Source: Anaeromyces robustus (taxonomy: Eukaryota > Neocallimastigomycota > Neocallimastigomycetes > Neocallimastigales > Neocallimastigaceae). From it: a DNA stretch of 64,000 nt. Every line of letters begins with the position of its first letter. Within the stretch, counting starts at the first letter, position 1. The notes below the pieces were generated by a model. The model saw only the letters and a list, made by a program, of their open reading frames with translations. It was not told the DNA's origin and searched no databases. Shown here in pieces: positions 39,792 through 53,560 of the stretch. Location: NCBI GenBank assembly GCA_002104895.1, contig MCFG01000157.1, positions 26,001 through 90,000 on the forward strand, in the 5' to 3' direction. Both the position numbers and the translations under genes were made by a program.

Positions 39792-42396
39792 CTTACATTT
39801 GAATTTTTTAAAAGTGGCAGATGAAACTATATCACTTAAATAAATTTCACATAAAACAATATCACAAGTTAATGGTAAATGACTTAAATATTTAAATCTT
39901 TTTCTCATATCCTAAAATGTTGAAAATGTTAAATATATATATAGACAAATTAAATTTTTATAAAAATGAAACGAGCAATTGAATAAATATTTATATACGA
40001 TTGAAATGGAATAATTGAATAAATATTTATATATGATTGAAATGGAATAATTGAATAAATATTTATATATGATTGAAATGGAATAATTGAATATATATTT
40101 ATATATGATTGAAACGGAATAATTGAATATAAATATTTATATATAATTAAAAAGAGTAATTGAATAAATATTATATATTATTGAAATGAGAAATGAGTAA
40201 GTGAATATATATATATATTATATAAATATAATTGAAAAGTGTTTTAAGTGAATAAATATATATTATAATTGAAATGTGTAATTTAATAAATATTATTTAT
40301 AAATGGAATAATAAGAAAAAATTGAATAAATATATATATATATATACATAAGTAATAGAATGGATATTAATATATAAATGAAATTAATAAAATAAAATAA
40401 ATATAATTGAAAATATAATTTAAATGAGTAATTGATATTTATATAATATAACATAATATATATATATATTTGAAAAAGATTTTTTATTACTATTTTTGTT
40501 TTTACTTACCTCGTTAATAGTTGATTCTTCTAAATATAATATACGACAACTAATAGTATCAGGGAAATGAACATAATCACCATACTCATATTTAAGAATT
40601 TTATTACATAAAGGATGAAGATAGTAATGTTGACCATCAGCTAATTGATAAAAGTAATAAATACTGTCTGCGTTATCGTTATCTGAATGTACTGTTTGAT
40701 GAAAAGATGATTCCTTTTTACCTTTTTCTTTTTTATTATCACAATCATTATCATTGTCTTCATCATTAGTATAATTTTTATTTTCATCTTCATCTTCATT
40801 ATCATTATCACTATTATCACTATCTTTTTTATTATCATCTATGGCTTCATTTAAAATATTATCATCGAAACTTTGATAGAAATTATTATTATTTAAAATA
40901 AATTGACCATCAAAATCATCTGATGAATTCTTTTTAATAAATTTCTTTTTATTATTATCATTATTATTTGTATTACGATTTCCATTTTTATCATTATTAA
41001 TATCATCCTCTTCATTATCTGAAAAGGCTGGTTCAAAACCTCCTTTTTTTAACATTTTCTCTTGATAATTTTTTTCTTCTAAATTCATTTGTTTACCCCA
41101 TTGTTTAATTTCTGATTTTTTACTTTCTGATTTTGTAGAAGAAGAATATGTTTCAATTTCAATATCAGTTTGACTTTGACTCCGACTTTTTATTTTTGAA
41201 GCATAAGAATCTTTAAATATTTCTTTTTTTTCTTCTTTACTTAATAATTTAAGTGCAGATTCAATGTTCAAATCCGGAAAAACTTTAGATTCTTCTACTA
41301 CTTTATTTATTGCCATTTGGATATAAGGAATTTCTGATACAATAATAATATTTGATAGTCTTGCTGCTTGTTCTTCTAATTCAACTTCATGAAGATATTC
41401 TTGAAGATCACGATAGGCTGGTAAAATAATCTCGTTTTTAATATAACTTGATGAAGCATAAAATAATTTAGCAAAAGGTAATAAATCAATTTGATTAGGT
41501 TTAGGCATTTTTAATATATTATTAATTTGAACAGTTTTTGGTACAACTAATGAAGTACCCTAAATTTATTTTTATAATATTTATATTAAATATTAATAAT
41601 TTATATATAATTATATATTTATTTAATGTATATCAAAGATTAAAAAATAAATATTAAATATTTTAATTACCATTTTTCTTTTCATTAATTTAAATTCTAC
41701 TCGTTTATTTTGATCAGCTTTTATTTTTTCAACTTCTCTAAACCTTACATATTTTAAAGAACGTTCAGTTACGATTTCCTGACATAAAGGACAAGATTTA
41801 TATTTTTCTTTTGTATCCACTTTTAAATAATGTAAAATACATGGATAACAGAAACAGTGACCTTTAAATTTATATATATTCAATTATTTTTTTATTAATA
41901 AGAAATATATTTTAATAATATAATAATATTAAAAATAAAAAAATAAAAAATAAAAAATAAAAAATAAAAAATAAAAAAATAAAAAAATAAAAAATAAAAA
42001 ATAAAAAATAAAAAATAAAAAATAAAAAATAAAAAATAAAAAATAAAAAATAAAAAATAAAAAATAAAAAATAAAAAATAAAAAATAAAAAATAAAAAAT
42101 AAAAAATAAAAAATAAAAAATAAAAAATAAAAAATAAAAAATAAAAAATAAAAAATAAAAAATAAAAAATAAAAAATAAAAAATAAAAAATAAAATATAA
42201 AAAATAAAATATAAAAATATAAATATAAATATGATTATAAGTGTAAACATACCACAATTTGTGACTTTTCCAACAATAGGCTTATTTAAACAAATAGGAC
42301 ACAATGGAATTTCTGAAGTTGGAATTATCTTTCATATATATATATATATTATAAAAATAATATTAATAATAATGATAATGATAATTATAATTATAA

Positions 42397-42434
<38 letters not shown>

Positions 42435-43596
42435 AAGAAAGAAAGAAAGAAATAAAGAAAAAAGAAAGAAAAAGTAAAAGTAAAAGACTTACAACTTGTT
42501 GAATATTGTCCCATTCAATAAAAGCATCAGGATCATTTAAATGTTTTTCATAAGTTTTATCTGACTTTAAAATGAATTGATAACTATTAAATAGTTATAG
42601 TTATTTTGTTTGATTACAATATAAAATATTTTATATCATAAATATAATAATAAGTATATATTAATAAAAAAATAAATTAATTATTAATATATAAATAGTT
42701 ATTAGAAATATATATATAAAAAATATCTCCTTACTTGGAATTAATGAAACGTTGTTTACTAAAAGGTTCATAAGAAACCTTCTTTTTTCTATAATGAACA
42801 TTATGATTATTGTTTTGACGAGGAGGAAATGTAAAATTGACTAAATGGGTTAATTCTACTTCACCTCTTTTATTTCTTGGACCATCAATCTTTTATAATT
42901 AAATATTTATTATTATATATAAATATAAAAAATTTAAAAAAAGAATATATACATATATTTACAATAAAATTAATAACTACAAAATTATTATAAATATGAT
43001 AATTATTAAAATTATCTTATAATATATAATATATATTATATAAACATACCTCAAAAGATTGATTTGAAGATAGTTGTTGATATTGATTTTTATTTTGTCG
43101 TCTATTATTACTGTTTTTACTTTTATTGTTGTAACCTCCATGTCTATTACCTAAAATTAAGAAATTATAATAATATTAAAATTTTTATGTTTAAATTTAT
43201 ATGAAATAAAAGAAAAAAAAAAAAAGAAAAAAGAAAAAAAGAAAAAAGAAAAAAAGAAAAAGAAAAAGAAGAAGAAAAAAGAGATAAAAAAAAAGATAAT
43301 ATATATATAACATTTAAAAAAAATAGTTAATTAACAAGTGTGATTAATCAAAAATATATGAATTTAATAATTAAAAATTTAATAAAATAAAATAAAATAA
43401 AATAAAATAAATTAATTTAAATATGCTTACTGTTATTTCCAGTATTATTATTTCTATTATAATTATTATTGTTATTGCTTTTATTTCTATTATTATATTT
43501 CTTTGTTTTATCTTCTCTATTTTTTGTTGTTGAATTTTTTGGAATAAATTCAACAGCATTTAAATTAAATGATTTATTACTATCATTATTTGACAT
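38809..43596 (-). CDS. RNF10: RNF10-type RING-finger E3 ubiquitin ligase
   Basis: RNF10 family ligases (animal RNF10, yeast Mag2) act in ubiquitylation of stalled 40S subunits (established for the family). Nine exons (transcription order): 43431-43596, 43050-43150, 42735-42889, 42493-42583, 42253-42328, 41671-41861, 40510-41559, 39797-39911 and 38809-39620. Together 2757 nt, 918 aa. Order of features: Asn/Lys-rich N-terminus; HLVNFTFPPR; a C3HC4 RING from about residue 181 (CPICLNKPIVGKVTNC, then GHCFCYPCILHY, CPLC); QLMKRK-like FKLMKRKM; a long helical, then acidic Asn/Asp-rich insert; YYFYQLADGQHYYLHPLC; YLSHLPLTCDIVLCEI; and a basic C-terminus with FPAALSQEAIDFL and ending GGQRRRY. These blocks align in order with animal RNF10. 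The acidic low-complexity insert is lineage-specific. Introns carry a 36-bp minisatellite and an AAAAAAT heptamer array. Confidence 0.92.
39975..40180. repeat. 36-bp minisatellite in RNF10 intron
   Basis: Units ATTGAATAAATATTTATATA plus TGATTGAAATGGAATA are repeated about four times almost exactly in the intron 39912-40509. Increasingly diverged copies continue to about 40430. Confidence 0.85.
41936..42195. repeat. (AAAAAAT)n heptamer array in RNF10 intron
   Basis: About 250 bases of a 7-bp AAAAAAT unit fill the intron 41862-42252. Because 7 is not a multiple of 3, two minus-strand frames stay open with a repeating Phe/Ile/Tyr/Leu heptad, which is not a real protein. Confidence 0.95.
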
Positions 43597-45759
<2,163 letters not shown>

Positions 45760-46729
45760 ATGTCAGAAAATGAAAAGAAAACAAATCCAGTTCTTGAAGA
45801 ATATTTAAGAAAAAGAAGAAACCCAAATCAAAAACCTCTAATTGAAATTGCAGATGAAAAAGAAAGACTTTTGAAATTAAAAGAACAAAAAGAAAATGAA
45901 GTCGATGAGGTTGCCGAAAATATAGGTATTGTATTTAGAAAAGAAAAAAAATAAAAGAATATATGATATGTATAATAATTGTTAATTAATAAAGTGAAAA
46001 AAAAAAAAAATTAAATTGTATATAAAAAGTTAAAAGTATATTGTAATATTTAAAATAAAAATCAATTCAATACAATTTTAATATTCATCATCAAATTGTA
46101 TTAATTTATCATAATTGAAATATTGAAACATAAGGTTAAAAAGGAAAAAAATAAATAAAAAAACAATATTATATATATAATATATTTGTTAAAAAATATC
46201 TATCATTATATAAATTTTAGTTAAATAAATATATTTTAGTAATGAATAAAATTTTAATTAATTTTTACATATTAATTTTGTTTTATTAAAAAAAGAGGAA
46301 GAACCACCATATTTTTTACAAAGTATTATTTTTACTATACCTTTTTCACTTCTCTATGCTTGGCTTTATTATCTTGTTTATTTCCAATATAATATGTTAG
46401 ATGAATTAGAATATAAAGAAATAATTACTTCAACTCTAACAATTATGCCTGCCTTTCTCATGATATGTTATGTTGTTCGACGTTATAAAAAATATATCTT
46501 GCTTCATATTATTTTAGGTTTGATAGGTGCTGCCAGTGCTGTATATGCTATTCATATTATATTTATTGATGAGCGTTTTGGTAAAATGTTAAATACACCT
46601 GGTCTTATTGTATTATGTATTTATTGTGTTATGGAAGCTAATATAGTGATTGCTGTTCTTATCCTTATTCCACCTATTATATACTACTTTAATGATGGTT
46701 TCAGAACAAAGCTTTCTTCATTAGAATAA
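45760..46729 (+). CDS. Unknown membrane protein, about four transmembrane segments
   Basis: Two exons, 45760-45925 and 46296-46729, join at a GT..AG intron (donor GTATTG) to a 199-aa protein in phase. The first about 60 residues are cytosolic-type, charged helix (NPVLEEYLRKRRNPNQKP, then ERLLKLKEQKENEVDEVAE). The rest is strongly hydrophobic, with four likely membrane spans: around SIIFTIPFSLLYAWLYYLVY, ITSTLTIMPAFLMICYVV, LLHIILGLIGAASAVYAIHI and LIVLCIYCVMEANIVIAVLI. The tail FNDGFRTKLSSLE is short. The second exon stays open upstream of its internal ATG at 46394, through EEPPYFLQS, which supports the splice rather than two separate genes. No family was recognised and no signal peptide is seen. 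Confidence 0.65.
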
Positions 46730-47462
46730 AGAGGTAATTTTTGTAAATATATATATAATATAGTAACTTTATTTATATCTATATTTATATTTAATTTTTA
46801 TATTCTATATTAACATATTTTACATTTATATATTTATATTAATATCTTGATGATTATTAAGTTTTATATTAATCCTTTATGATTTTCTTTCATTTATTAA
46901 TTATATATTTATTTTAATTAATAATAAAAAATTAAATTAGAATTAAATTATTTATTTATTATTTATTGAAAATAAAAAACAAAAATTCATCTTTTTACAA
47001 CAACCTAATAAAAATATAAATCAAATTTATTATAAATATGTGTAATAAATCTAATATAAATAAATAATCATAAAAATACTATTGTACAGAAAATCAAATT
47101 AAAATCATACTTAAAAAATTTTTAATAAAATTAAATCATATAATTCAATAAAAAGCAAGTAACAGATGATAAAGAATTTTAAAACAAAACAAAAATAAAA
47201 TATTATATTTTATATTTCTTATTATAATAATTTTATTTTTATCAATCAGAATGATTGTGATAACAGTACTATACTATATAAACTCTATATTATTTTATTT
47301 TTTATTATTGAAATCTTTTATTAATAATTATATTTAAATATTGTTCTTTATTCTTTTATATATATCTTATTTCCTTTTATTATTATTCGTTTTCTTCTAT
47401 ACTACTATTTTTATTGATCCAACAGTAACTAATAGATAGTTAAAATACTTAATACTTTCTAT

Positions 47463-47542
<80 letters not shown>

Positions 47543-47648
47543 ATATATTATAGTTGATGTTGTTACATCACTCTTGATTTTTTTTTTTTTTTTTTTTTTT
47601 TTTTATTATGGATTTAAATATATAAGATAAATGAAATAATTAATTATA

Positions 47649-47825
47649 GAAATTTCGAAAAAATCTTCAATAATTAATTTTGGAAATTCAAATGAATTTG
47701 ACATAAAAAAAATATTATAATCAAATTTAGAAATTAAGCTTAACTTAAATAGAATCAATGAATACATGAGAGAATTTAATGAATTGAATAACTATCCAAA
47801 TAACAATAATTATCTTTTTTGGTAA
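47649..47825 (+). pseudogene. Coding-like remnant interrupted by one stop
   Basis: From 47649 the frame reads EISKKSSIINFGNSNEFDI.., meets TAA at 47718, then continues for 34 codons (SNLEIKLNLNRINEYMREF..) to TAA at 47823. The codon composition (GAA, AAT, AAC, ATC, TCA) resembles exons here rather than intergenic DNA. No family recognised. It may be a decayed exon or chance. Confidence 0.25.
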
Positions 47826-48018
47826 TTTTTAGTTATGTTTTGTAATATTATATGAAAAATTCAGAATTTGATAAAAAGATTGTATCTTATATTAAGGATT
47901 TTTTTTCTATATATTAAGTCCATATTTTTTTATTATTATTATTATTATCATATTATATTTATAATATATTTTAAAAATATCTTTATTAAATTATTTTATA
48001 ATAAAAATAACCATTATA

Positions 48019-48038
48019 TTCCAACGACTTCGTTGGAA
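48019..48038. repeat. Hairpin TTCCAACGA..TCGTTGGAA
   Basis: A 9-bp perfect inverted repeat around CT (TTCCAACGACTTCGTTGGAA) is isolated in AT-rich DNA. It shares the core CGACTTCG with the hairpin at 3445-3459 (CGAAGTCG on the other strand). Confidence 0.6.
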
Positions 48039-49206
48039 ATTTATACATATATATAATATAATATATAAGTTTAATATATAAGATTTATATAAAAGTTTTT
48101 TCATATATATTAATAGAGCTTTAATCAATATATATAAAATATATATATTTATATATTTATAAATATTAACAAACTTAATATATCACTATATTTATATATA
48201 CATTTTTTTTAGCAATTTTAATAAAAAAAAATAAAGAAAAAACCTTTATTGTAAATTTTTATTTAAATTCATTTGTAATATTTAATGTGATATTTAAATT
48301 CATTATTACATATTACTTCTTAATCATTTATTTCTTCAAATTATGAACTTAGTTTAATAGATAAAGAATATGAATATTTATATAAATTAAGTAACCATTT
48401 TTTTTTACACAAATATTATTAATATTAAATTTACTTTATATTTAAATATACACAAAAATTTAATATTAAATTTTTAAAATGTGTTTAAATTTTATTACTC
48501 ATTTGTTATTTTTATTAATATATTATTTTATTATAAACAGAATATCAATTAATTATATATTTTATTCTATATGTGTTACTATATTTTTTCAAGCAATTAT
48601 ATTTTATTCATAAGGATTTAAATAAATATCTGGATGAATTTGATTTTAATACAAAAATACATAGATATAAATTTTTATTAATAAAATTAATTAAATAAAA
48701 ATATACATGTGCTTAATAAAAATTTATTTAATAAATATATGTAAATTAAATTTTTTTTTTTTTTTTTAAAAAGGAAAAATAAAACAAAAAGATTTTTTAA
48801 GTTCAATATTTAATGAAATAAAAGATATAAAATAAAAAGTAATTTGAGCAATAAATAAATTATATCCTAGATATAATTATAATATATTTTTAATAAATAT
48901 TTTTTTAATATTTATTATTTTATTTATATGTTATTAAAATATGAAAAATGATAATATTGTATAATTGTATTGTATTATAACACAATATAATATAATATTA
49001 ATATTAATATAATATAATATAATATAATATAATATAATAATATAATAATTCATATGTCTTTTTTTTATAATTATTCATTACTATATATTTAATAAATTAT
49101 GAAAAATCTATTTGCTATTTGATACTTATTAAATTATATAAACTATATATGATAATGTTTTCATTATTAACTTGTTTTAAAAAATATTGTATAAAGATAT
49201 ATTTTA

Positions 49207-50856
49207 TTATACTATATGTGAACTTGTATAATGGTAATTCAATAGATTTGATTTATAAGTTCTAGATACTCTAGAAGACTTTTTCGATGCTGAACTTTCA
49301 GACATAACAGATACTTTATCTTTATCTTTATCTTTAGAAAAAGAATAACTTCCAGAATATCTTATATTTTGAATAAGTCCACTCATCATTTTCTCTTCAT
49401 TTACATGGGTTTCATTTATATGAATAATTATAACTCTAACAATAAATATATAAATATGATTCATGAGAATAAATAATGCTGATATGATTATATGTATTAA
49501 ATTAAATATTAAATAATTATGAATATCCAAATTGTTGAGAACAATAAGTACTGTTTCATTAATTCCATCAGTAATCATAACAACAGTAAAATGTCTTAAA
49601 TCATTATAAGTAACTGAGATATTCCATTCAATGAAAATTAAAAAACATGTTACTAAATATAAAATTAAATTATAATCATATTGTGTATAAGTAATTACTT
49701 TTCCAACTATATTTTCATAGTCACACAATTTGAAATTATCATCATCTTTATCAAAATTTACATCCCTTATATTAAAAGTATTAATTAGAGGAATTATAAT
49801 AGAGGATATAATATGAAGTAGATTTAATAATAAAATGAATATATATTTATTTTTTTTAATCCATTCTGAAACTATATTTATTTTTGGAAAATTCATAGCT
49901 AATCTGCAAATCAATGAAGAAAAAACTAAACCATGTCCAATTTCATTAAATATATGACGTACATAACATTTCTTTACTGTTGGTATATAAAAATATTCAG
50001 AATCAGAAGCTAACATAAAAATTGAACCTATAGCATAGATAAACCACATATCTGTACTCATAAATACAAAGTAATGTTTTTTTAATGACGGAATAAATAT
50101 GAAAAATGTAGAAATTATAACAATTCCTAGCATAATAAATAAAATTATAGCTACAATTAAACCAATAGAAGAACTTAATGTTAAACTATAAACATGAATA
50201 ATATCTTCAATGTCTCTTAAAGTTTCATATGAAGATTTCTCACCATCCATAAAATCGTAAAAATATTTTATTGCTTTTTTAGAAAAATATTCATAATCTC
50301 TCATAGTAGATCCAGGTCTTAAGAAAAACTGAGCTTCTTTCATAATATTACAATTCATATTTTTACAATTATCTGGATCATCATATAATTTTGAAAGTGC
50401 AGTATATAAATGTAATTGTTTCACAATAACTTCTTTTTGAAATTCTACAGATATAAAATATTCTAATACAGTGAGTGCTGCTTTTCTCCTTTCATCATCA
50501 ATATATTTATTAATTCCTAAATTATACCCTCCAAGAACTGATCCATTAATTCCTTCTTTTCTACCAGGTGATACAGACATATCGTAATTGGGTACTGCAA
50601 GAGTACTATAAAAATTGACAAATAATACTTTATTTTGATGCATTTGCATTACATGGTCAATTTCTGACATTTTAAATACATTTTCTATTATTTATTATAA
50701 AAAAATTATTTATTATTACTATTATTACTATTATTATAATAATTATTATTATTACTATTATTATAAGAATTATTATCATTATTATTATTATTATTACTAT
50801 TATTATTACAATTATTATTATTAATTATTATTATTATTATTATTATTAATTAATTA

Positions 50857-50906
<50 letters not shown>

Positions 50907-50909
50907 TAC

Positions 50910-50972
<63 letters not shown>

Positions 50973-51246
50973 CGACATTATCAATATTATTATTATCAAC
51001 ATTATCAATATTATTATTATCAACATTGTCAATATTATTCATTATTCATTATTCATTATTTTACCTGTTGAAATTTCATTTTTAATTTGCATCAACTTAT
51101 CAAATGCATTAGATGCAGTTTCACTATTAAAATCAGGTAATCCTGAATCTTTCTCATCTCTATAAGAATAAAGAAATTGATAAATGGAACACATAGTATT
51201 TTCATTATCTAAATTATATTATCATATTTAATTTTATTAATTATTT

Positions 51247-51285
<39 letters not shown>

Positions 51286-52391
51286 TTTCTTAATTTATTT
51301 TTTTATCTTTTTTTTCTCTAGTTATTAAAAAACATAATATTGATAAATAATATAATTATTATATTTACTTGGAAAAAGTCCATTATATCCAATTATAGTA
51401 TTATTATTATCTTCACGTTCCCTTTCAATTATATATTTTGAAGTTTCAAGTAATTCATCCCAAGTTTTTGGTATAGTTTTATTATAGTTTTCTAAATAAC
51501 TAACATTCGAAAATAATATTGTAAAAATTAAAATAAAAGGCTTAAAAGATAAAATTTAAAATAATAATAAAAAAAAAAAAGTAAAATAATTATGTTATTA
51601 TGTATATCATAAAAATTTATTTCATTATAAATAATAATAACAAAATAAAACTTTATAACAACAATTACACTTATAATAATAAAAATTTTTAATTATAATT
51701 ATTATAATTATTATTGATATAATTGTTCATTATTATAATAAGAATAATAAATAATTATAATTACAATAATAAGAATAATTATTATATAATAATTTTAATA
51801 ATAATATAATAAAATATATATAAAATATTAATAAAATAATATTAAATATTTTTCATATATTTTTTACCATCCCATATCTATGACCATTATACTCTGTTAA
51901 TTTTCTATTATCATTTGAGGAATAATATTCTAAAGATTGTCGAGATAAATGTTTTTCCAATTCCAATAAATATGGTGCAAATTCTTTTAAATAATTTGCA
52001 TCATATGCAAATATATCATATTTATTATTTTTCTTTTTTAATAAACTAAGAGTTGAATATACATCTTTATATCCTTGGGTTGAATTTTGATCAGTGAAAT
52101 ATGTCATTTTTAATTCTATATCTAAGTCATTTTCTTTGGAATACCTATTGAAATCTTCAATAATATACTTATATGAATCATCCAAATTACTATATGAATT
52201 TACAACAAAATATAAAGTAATTGCATTTGTAAATTTTTCTTTATTATATATTATATATACATTTAAGTAAAATGATTTTAATTTTATTAATATATATTAT
52301 TCATAATATTAGTATTTCATAATAAATAATTAAAATATTTACTTATGCATATAATAAATATTATTAACAAATAAATTGATATTACTTTCAT
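49207..52391 (-). CDS. Class C GPCR with bacterial-type solute-binding extracellular domain
   Basis: Putative seven-transmembrane receptor whose ligand domain resembles bacterial ABC extracellular solute-binding proteins, a fusion known in anaerobic fungi and thought to sense sugars or other small molecules. Exons (transcription order): 52343-52391, 51868-52238, 51369-51540, 51065-51208 and 49207-50684; 2214 nt, 737 aa. Residues 1-17 (MKVISIYLLIIFIICIK) are a signal peptide. The extracellular domain (about 18-400) contains YIIEDFNRYSKENDLDIELK, KKNNKYDIFAYDANYLKEFA, KTWDELLETSKYIIERE and LGGYNLGINKYI, the typical solute-binding layout. Seven hydrophobic spans run from about 415 to 690. Class C features include a Cys before TM3 (VKKCYVRHIFNEIG) and a Cys in the second extracellular loop (FKLCDYEN), probably disulphide-linked. 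The cytosolic tail is short, with a KDKDKDK and Ser-rich end. G-protein coupling is inferred. Confidence 0.88.
50703..51055. repeat. (TTA)n microsatellite in GPCR intron
   Basis: Imperfect TTA arrays, ending in three copies of an 18-bp unit (ATTATCAATATTATTATT-like, about 50970-51040), fill the intron 50685-51064. Confidence 0.92.
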
Positions 52392-52877
52392 TCTAATATT
52401 ATTTCTTTTTTTTTTTTTTTTTTAGGAAAAATATTTTTTTTATTGTTAAAATAACTTTTTAAAATAAAATAAAATATAATCTTTTTTTTCTTTGAAAATC
52501 TTTAGGAAAAAACTTTTTCTATAATGAAGTTTTATTTTTAAAATAATTTATTTATACATATATAAAACTTAAAATATAAATATACTTTTTTAATATTTAA
52601 ATATTTATATAAAAAATACTATTCTCAATTATGAAAAAAATATAATTAAAAGAATTATATAATCTTTTCTTGTTATCATAATTATTTACTTTTTAATATA
52701 TTTTATTTTAATAATAATTATTTATAAAATTAAAACTATAATTTATTATCTTAAGATTTAAATTTTTATTAATAATATTTTTCCTTATTGAAAAATAGAA
52801 TGAAAAAAACTTTTTTTTTTTATTTTTATATTTTTCCCTATTGCATTTTTCTTAAGAAATTTTAAATAAAAATTAAA

Positions 52878-52914
<37 letters not shown>

Positions 52915-53224
52915 AAAAGTAATAATTAAGCTTTCTCTTATCATTTTTACTAATATAAAAAAAAATTTCCCCAATATATTAAAATTTTGTAAGTTTTACT
53001 TCTTTTTTTTTTTTTTTTTGTTTTTTTTGTTTGATTATAAATTTATAAATAAATTTAACTTTCTCCCCGAAAAAATATATACTATAATCCTTTTTTTTTC
53101 CATTTAAATATTATATATATTATAAAATTATTAAAAATAAGAAATTAACATAATTTTATATTAAACTTATATATATATAATTTTGGTAATTTCTTTTATC
53201 TTATTTTTAATAGTTTAAATGTAA

Positions 53225-53560
53225 AAAATGTTGACCAGTTTCTATCTTGATTGTTAAAAAGTATACATAAAGTTTCTGGATCGATACTACATCTACCTCA
53301 AACACAGTGATTCTTCGCCATAATGAGTTTTTACATTGTAGCAAAGTAATTGTTTCAATATTTGAGGCGTAGCTACTCAAGTTTTAAAAAATAATATTAG
53401 TAGATTGAGTAGAACTATGTTCTAATAATATGGGGTGTGGCTCTCTATTATTAAATGATTTCCTTGCTAACTGCTGTTCGTATGTAGGGCTTTAGACCAA
53501 TTATTAAGTTAATGATAGGGTTTAAATAAGACATGGAATATAATTCCCGATACATTCATG
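53225..53560. other. Base-complex island with nested inverted repeats; possible non-coding RNA or element remnant
   Basis: About 330 bases of balanced composition stand out in otherwise homopolymeric DNA. Reading both strands shows frequent stops, so it is not coding. Inverted repeats include CTACTCAA (53373-53380) with TTGAGTAG (53404-53411), TAGAAC-TAT-GTTCTA, TTGAG..CTCAA around GCGTAGCTA, and TAATAAT..ATTATTA enclosing ATGGGGTGTGGCTCTCT. It was compared from memory with U1-U6, U3, SRP, RNase P/MRP and tRNA without a match. Strand is unknown. Confidence 0.4.

Larger units (their letters stand above)
46730..49206. other. Convergent intergenic region, AT-rich
   Basis: Spacer between the membrane-protein gene and the GPCR gene. 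It holds a TTTA array at about 47460-47540, a T run at 47579-47604, a coding-like remnant (47649-47825) and a hairpin (48019-48038). Otherwise nothing recognisable. Confidence 0.6.

Noticed and set aside
39975-40430. Regular 36-bp repeats considered as a CRISPR array
   Set aside because: Repeats are head-to-tail with no unique spacers and lie in a eukaryotic intron.
41895-42304. Two overlapping minus-strand frames with Phe/Ile/Tyr/Leu heptads
   Set aside because: Products of the AAAAAAT array in an RNF10 intron; the first few codons of one frame are the true RING exon, which ends at 42253.
45760-45954. Stand-alone 64-aa gene
   Set aside because: A donor at 45926 joins in phase to an exon open well upstream of its first ATG, giving a better single-gene model; retained only as an alternative.
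47868-48056. Plus-strand 62-codon hydrophobic frame
   Set aside because: Low-complexity Phe/Ile/Tyr sequence over an AT tract; no coding signature.
53225-53560. Minus-strand TGTAGTATC considered as the U2 branch-site region
   Set aside because: The flanking U2 5' domain and Sm site are absent; only nine bases agree.
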